This document shows positions 60,209-63,123 of a DNA stretch of 63,123 nucleotides, in pieces. A program made the position numbers and the translations under genes. This stretch comes from Phycisphaerae bacterium. Its GTDB lineage: Bacteria; Planctomycetota; Phycisphaerae; Phycisphaerales; SM1A02. Position 1 is the first letter of the stretch. Each line of letters starts with the position of its first letter. The notes under the pieces are model-generated. The model saw only the letters and a program-made list of their open reading frames with translations. It made no database searches and was not told the DNA's origin. The stretch is taken from NCBI GenBank assembly GCA_016873275.1, contig VGXO01000011.1, positions 1-63,123 on the forward strand, written 5' to 3'.

Positions 60209-60472
60209 ATGGCGCACGTCATCGCCGAACCCTGCATCGGAACCAAGGACGCCTCATGCGTCGACGTCTGCCCGGTCGACTGCATCCACCCCTCCAAGGG
60301 CGAGGAGAAGTTCACCGGCTCCCTGCAGCTCTTCATCGATCCCGACACCTGCATCGACTGCGGGCTGTGCGTCGACGAGTGCCCCGTCCAGGCGATCTTC
60401 CCGGAGGAGGACCTCCCGGAGGAGTGGCGGAAGTACATCCAGATCAACCGCGACTGGTACAAGTCCGCCTGA
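60209..60472 (+). CDS. 7Fe-type ferredoxin ([3Fe-4S][4Fe-4S])
   Basis: The 87-residue electron carrier has eight Cys: 9, 17, 21, 25 and 48, 51, 54, 58. By comparison with Azotobacter ferredoxin I, Cys9, 17 and 58 would hold the 3Fe cluster and Cys21, 48, 51 and 54 the 4Fe cluster; the second Cys of the first CxxC is replaced by Gly-Thr. The C-terminal extension 'EDLPEEWRKYIQINRDWY' is usual for the group. A TATGCT -10-like box lies at 60148, giving a leader of about 50 bases. Confidence 0.92.
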   Translation: MAHVIAEPCIGTKDASCVDVCPVDCIHPSKGEEKFTGSLQLFIDPDTCIDCGLCVDECPVQAIFPEEDLPEEWRKYIQINRDWYKSA

Positions 60473-60496
60473 CCGACCGGGCGCCGATCCGGCGCC

Positions 60497-60895
60497 TCAC
60501 GCCGCCTTGCGGATCCGGTCCACGGCGGCGGGGCCGTCCGGTCGCTCCTGCCAGTCCTCCGCGCGGTTCCCGAGGTTGAGCGAGCTCGGCATGGTCTTGC
60601 GGTAGCCGAGCCGGCGGACCACCTCGAGCACGTCGGTCCAGCTCGGGAAGGTCTTCCCGTTCACCCGCTTGAACTCCTCGATCGCGAGGACGAAGAGGAA
60701 CTGCTCGCGGTTGTGCTCGCCCTCCTCCGCCTCGCGCACGAAGTCGCTGAGGCGCCGGCCGGGTCCGCGGCGCCGCTCGAGGTTCGTCGGCGCGGGCAGG
60801 GGCAGCTCGCGGCGGTCGTCGCCGCTTCGACGATCGAGCGCGAGGTCGAGCTCGGCGTCGGTCGGATCGAACTTCTCGGGGCTCGCGTCGCTCAT
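60497..60895 (-). CDS. Hypothetical protein
   Basis: The 132-residue protein has a charged N-terminal half with an 'LDRRSGDDRRELPLP' and 'NLERRRGPGRR' repeat of di-Arg motifs (like the RRxxDRR segments of PilZ-linked or envelope-stress proteins), then a globular part 'REQFLFVLAIEEFKRVNGKTFPSWTDVLEVVRRLGYRK' (split here as FLFVLAIEEFKRVNG and WTDVLEVVRRLGYRK) resembling a small helical bundle. I recognise no family. It is convergent with the ferredoxin gene. Confidence 0.7.
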   Translation of the reverse strand: MSDASPEKFDPTDAELDLALDRRSGDDRRELPLPAPTNLERRRGPGRRLSDFVREAEEGEHNREQFLFVLAIEEFKRVNGKTFPSWTDVLEVVRRLGYRKTMPSSLNLGNRAEDWQERPDGPAAVDRIRKAA

Positions 60896-61006
60896 CGGAG
60901 GTCTCCTCGCCCGCCGCGCCGCGGTCGGTCGACCACGACGACAGCGTTACACTGCCGTCGAGGTCGATCGGCACGTCGCCGCGGGACCTGAGCGACTGGT
61001 GATCGG

Positions 61007-61474
61007 ATGAGCCCAACTGCCGACGCGGCAACCCGCACGACCCTCAACCTCCGCGCGGCGATCCTCGGTTGGATCCTGCCGGGGCTCGGTCACGCGGCGA
61101 TCGGCGAGCGCCGCCGCGGTCGGCTCGTCGGCGGGGGTGTTCTGGGACTCTTCCTCGGCGGGATCCTCGTGGGCGGCGTGGACTGCGTGGACCGCCGCGA
61201 GGATCACCTGTGGTTCATCGCCCAGGCGGGCGCTGGTCCCGTCGCCTGGATCGCGGACCTCGCCAACGAGTCGCTCGTGAAGTCCGGCCGGGTGGGGGAG
61301 CTCATCGACGCCCCGAGCGGCGATCCCTTCCTCGGCGGCACGGTGAAGGTGTCGACCCTGAAGGGCCTCGGGCATCCCAACGAGTTCGGAACCCTGTTCT
61401 GCGCGATGGCGGGACTGATGAACGTGGTGGCGGTCCTCGACGTCCTCGGACGGCGACCGAAGGGGAGCGCATGA
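61007..61474 (+). CDS. Membrane protein, unknown function
   Basis: The 155-residue protein has about three hydrophobic stretches ('AAILGWILPGLGHAAIG', 'GGGVLGLFLGGILVGGV' and 'FCAMAGLMNVVAVLDVLG') around a soluble loop. The opening W-x-x-P-G-x-G-H is typical of a small planctomycete membrane family that I recall as DUF6677, though I cannot confirm it. It overlaps the next gene (ATGA), so the two probably act together in the membrane. Confidence 0.72.
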   Translation: MSPTADAATRTTLNLRAAILGWILPGLGHAAIGERRRGRLVGGGVLGLFLGGILVGGVDCVDRREDHLWFIAQAGAGPVAWIADLANESLVKSGRVGELIDAPSGDPFLGGTVKVSTLKGLGHPNEFGTLFCAMAGLMNVVAVLDVLGRRPKGSA

Positions 61475-61731
61475 GCCACGCGGCGTTGCTCCTCGCGTAC
61501 CTGCCGTTCCTCGAGCCCCTGCCCGGCGTGCAGCGGTGGTGGATGCTGCTCCTGCTGCCGCTCGCCTTCGGGATCTCGGTGGTCTACAAGGCGATCCGCA
61601 TGCCCTCGCTCGACGCCTTCTGGCGATCGGTCGGGACGATGACGGTGCAGATCGTGCTCGGGATGGCGGGACTCGCGATCGGGTTCCTCGTCCTCGTGCA
61701 GGTGGTCGTGCCGCTCCTGCCCGCCGAGTGA
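61471..61731 (+). CDS. Small membrane protein translated with its upstream neighbour
   Basis: The 86-residue protein starts in the stop codon of the preceding gene (ATGA). It has two or three helices ('WWMLLLLPLAFGISVVY', 'VQIVLGMAGLAIGFLVLVQVVV') with a short loop 'KAIRMPSLDAFWRS'. I recognise no family. It resembles small subunits that pair with a larger membrane protein. Confidence 0.7.
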   Translation: MSHAALLLAYLPFLEPLPGVQRWWMLLLLPLAFGISVVYKAIRMPSLDAFWRSVGTMTVQIVLGMAGLAIGFLVLVQVVVPLLPAE

Positions 61732-61738
61732 TCGCGCC

Positions 61739-63123
61739 TCACTCCGCCTCGCGACGCACCACGCCCCGACCGGGAACGAGCGGCTTCGCGGGACCTCGAC
61801 GTCCCCGCGATCGACCCGGACTTGGCTTGCGCGCCTCGCCGCGGCGTCCGATCCTGGGTCCCTCGCCGCGCAGCCTGGGCTTGGCTGGCTTGGCTGGCGT
61901 GGCTGGCGTGGCGGCGGTCGGCGCCTGGATGAGCCGCGAAGGTCGGGACTTCTGCGGCGGCTTCGACGGGGGCTTCGCCCGCTGGCGCGGCGCGAGGTCC
62001 TCCGGCAGCGGCTCCGCGCGCAGCGTGACGCCGCCGAGCCGCTCGATCGAGCGCCACGTGTCGCGCTCCTCCGGGGTGCGGAAGGAGATCGAGCCGCCCT
62101 CGCCGCCCCCGTGCGCGGCGCGACCGACGCGGTGCACCCACTCCTCGCGGGCGAGCGGCAGGTCGTAGTTCACGACCAGCGCGACGCCGGGCACGTGCAG
62201 CCCTCGCGCCGCGACGTCGGTCGCGACGAGGACCGTCGCGCGACCCTCGGTGAACGCCTTCATCGCCGCGGTCCGCTGCGCGGGCGTGCGGTCGCCGTGC
62301 AGCGACTCCGCGGCGATCCCGTTCCGCCGCAGCGCCTCCGCCACCCAGCCGACCCGGCGGCGGGTCCGCGCGAAGACGATCGCCTGCAGCCGCGAGCCGG
62401 CGAGCACCCGGAGCAGCAGCGGGACCTTCAGCGGATCAGGGACCTGATAGAGACGATGCTCGAGGTGCGGCGCCGCGGCGTTCACCGTCCCCACCGCGAC
62501 GCGGGTCGGCTCGCGCAGGAACTCCTCGACGAGCGACTCGACCTCGCGGGGCATCGTCGCGCTGAAGAGCATCCGCTGCGGGGACGCCGCGGTGCGGTCG
62601 AGGATCCAGCGGACCTGGGGGAGGAACCCGAGGTCGAGCATGCGGTCCGCCTCGTCGATCACGACCTGCCGGACGAAGGCGAGGCTGAGCGCGTCGAGCT
62701 CGAGGAGCTCGCGCACCCGCCCGGGCGTGCCGACGAGGAGGTCGATCCCCCGACGGAGCATCTCGCGCTGCGGCGAGAGCGCGCTCTTGCCGACCACGGT
62801 GCCGACCCGAAGGACGAGTCCCTTCACGAGCCGCCCGAGCTCCTCGCCGACCTGGATCGCGAGCTCGCGGGTCGGGCAGAGGACGAGCGCCCGGAGGCGC
62901 TCGCGCGGATCGGTCGGTCCGCCGCGGCGCCGCGCGGGGGGATGCTCGAGCAGCCGCTGCGCAAGCGGCAGGCCGAAGGCGACGGTCTTGCCGGTTCCGG
63001 TCGGGGCGAGCGCCACGAGGTCGCGACCCGCGAGGGCGATCGGCAGCACCTCCTGCTGGATCGGGCGAGGCTCGGTGAGGCGCATCGCCTCGAGGGTGCG
63101 GAGGAGCCGCGGATCGATGGGGA
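61739..63123 (-). CDS. DEAD-box RNA helicase (5' end beyond the window)
   Basis: The gene runs off the right edge; the visible part starts before the Q-motif region ('LTEPRPIQQEVLPIALAG'). Helicase motifs are I APTGTGKT, Ia PTRELA, Ib TPGR, II DEAD, III SAT, V DVAARGL and VI HRVGRAAHGG, where the usual second Arg of HRxGRxxR is His-like. It would unwind RNA in ribosome assembly or decay (RhlE-like). A Pro/Lys/Arg-rich C-terminal tail contains PATPAKPAKP encoded by tandem GGCTTGGCT-type repeats at about 61879-61914 and probably binds RNA. Confidence 0.88.
   Translation of the reverse strand, partial: PIDPRLLRTLEAMRLTEPRPIQQEVLPIALAGRDLVALAPTGTGKTVAFGLPLAQRLLEHPPARRRGGPTDPRERLRALVLCPTRELAIQVGEELGRLVKGLVLRVGTVVGKSALSPQREMLRRGIDLLVGTPGRVRELLELDALSLAFVRQVVIDEADRMLDLGFLPQVRWILDRTAASPQRMLFSATMPREVESLVEEFLREPTRVAVGTVNAAAPHLEHRLYQVPDPLKVPLLLRVLAGSRLQAIVFARTRRRVGWVAEALRRNGIAAESLHGDRTPAQRTAAMKAFTEGRATVLVATDVAARGLHVPGVALVVNYDLPLAREEWVHRVGRAAHGGGEGGSISFRTPEERDTWRSIERLGGVTLRAEPLPEDLAPRQRAKPPSKPPQKSRPSRLIQAPTAATPATPAKPAKPRLRGEGPRIGRRGEARKPSPGRSRGRRGPAKPLVPGRGVVRREAE

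Overview
The window is high-GC DNA whose gene content and codon style suggest a planctomycete, probably of the class Phycisphaerae. The best indication is a set of four exported proteins that end in a 'VPAPGA' motif, a hydrophobic segment and an arginine cluster, a PEP-CTERM-like tail common in that group. Lipoproteins with clear lipoboxes, a TolC-type outer-membrane protein and Lgt indicate a diderm cell envelope. The assignment is inference from gene families; no rRNA is present.

Layout. Positions 1-660 hold a 231-bp tandem repeat rich in palindromes. From 0.66 to 11.5 kb come an exported VPAPGA protein, pdxA, a DciA-like gene, an orphan ABC ATPase, an aldehyde dehydrogenase, tRNA-Glu(CTC), lgt with a GNAT acetyltransferase, and an efflux adaptor with its TolC partner. 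From 11.5 to 29.5 kb lie a GH35-like protein without its usual catalytic acid, a crotonase, an acyl-CoA dehydrogenase, a leucine-type dehydrogenase and an E1alpha/E1beta/E2 2-oxoacid dehydrogenase operon. Together these could take a branched amino acid through oxidative deamination, decarboxylation and beta-oxidation. This stretch is interrupted by a foreign segment of about 3.85 kb (20040-23922) that splits a gamma-glutamyltransferase gene. It is bounded by a perfect 34-bp direct repeat and carries a second GGT 3' end, a VPAPGA protein, a phage/IS91 remnant and a secreted Ntn-type amide hydrolase.

From 29.6 to 39.8 kb are a nucleotide-sugar dehydrogenase, three tiny exported proteins leading into deoC, a ROK kinase, a SOUL lipoprotein, an ALDH16-like split pair, a WYL regulator, aroC and an exported NTF2-like protein. 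From 39.8 to 43.5 kb three consecutive genes match eboE, eboC and eboF, a metabolite-traffic system known from cyanobacteria; eboA, eboB and eboD are not in the window. After a dus gene come two VPAPGA proteins whose promoters and 5' leaders share one architecture (44.7-46.7 kb). A minus-strand block follows: SPOR-like lipoprotein, holB, CYTH protein, atpC, scpB.

From 51 to 63 kb are a FlgM-like protein, a two-gene operon of partly degenerate amidohydrolases, an M16-like protein without the zinc motif, dapB, a 31-residue lysine-rich peptide with its own terminator, a 7Fe-type ferredoxin, small membrane proteins and a DEAD-box helicase that runs off the end. Several genes place a -10-like hexamer only 6-7 bases from the start codon, which suggests leaderless transcription is common here.
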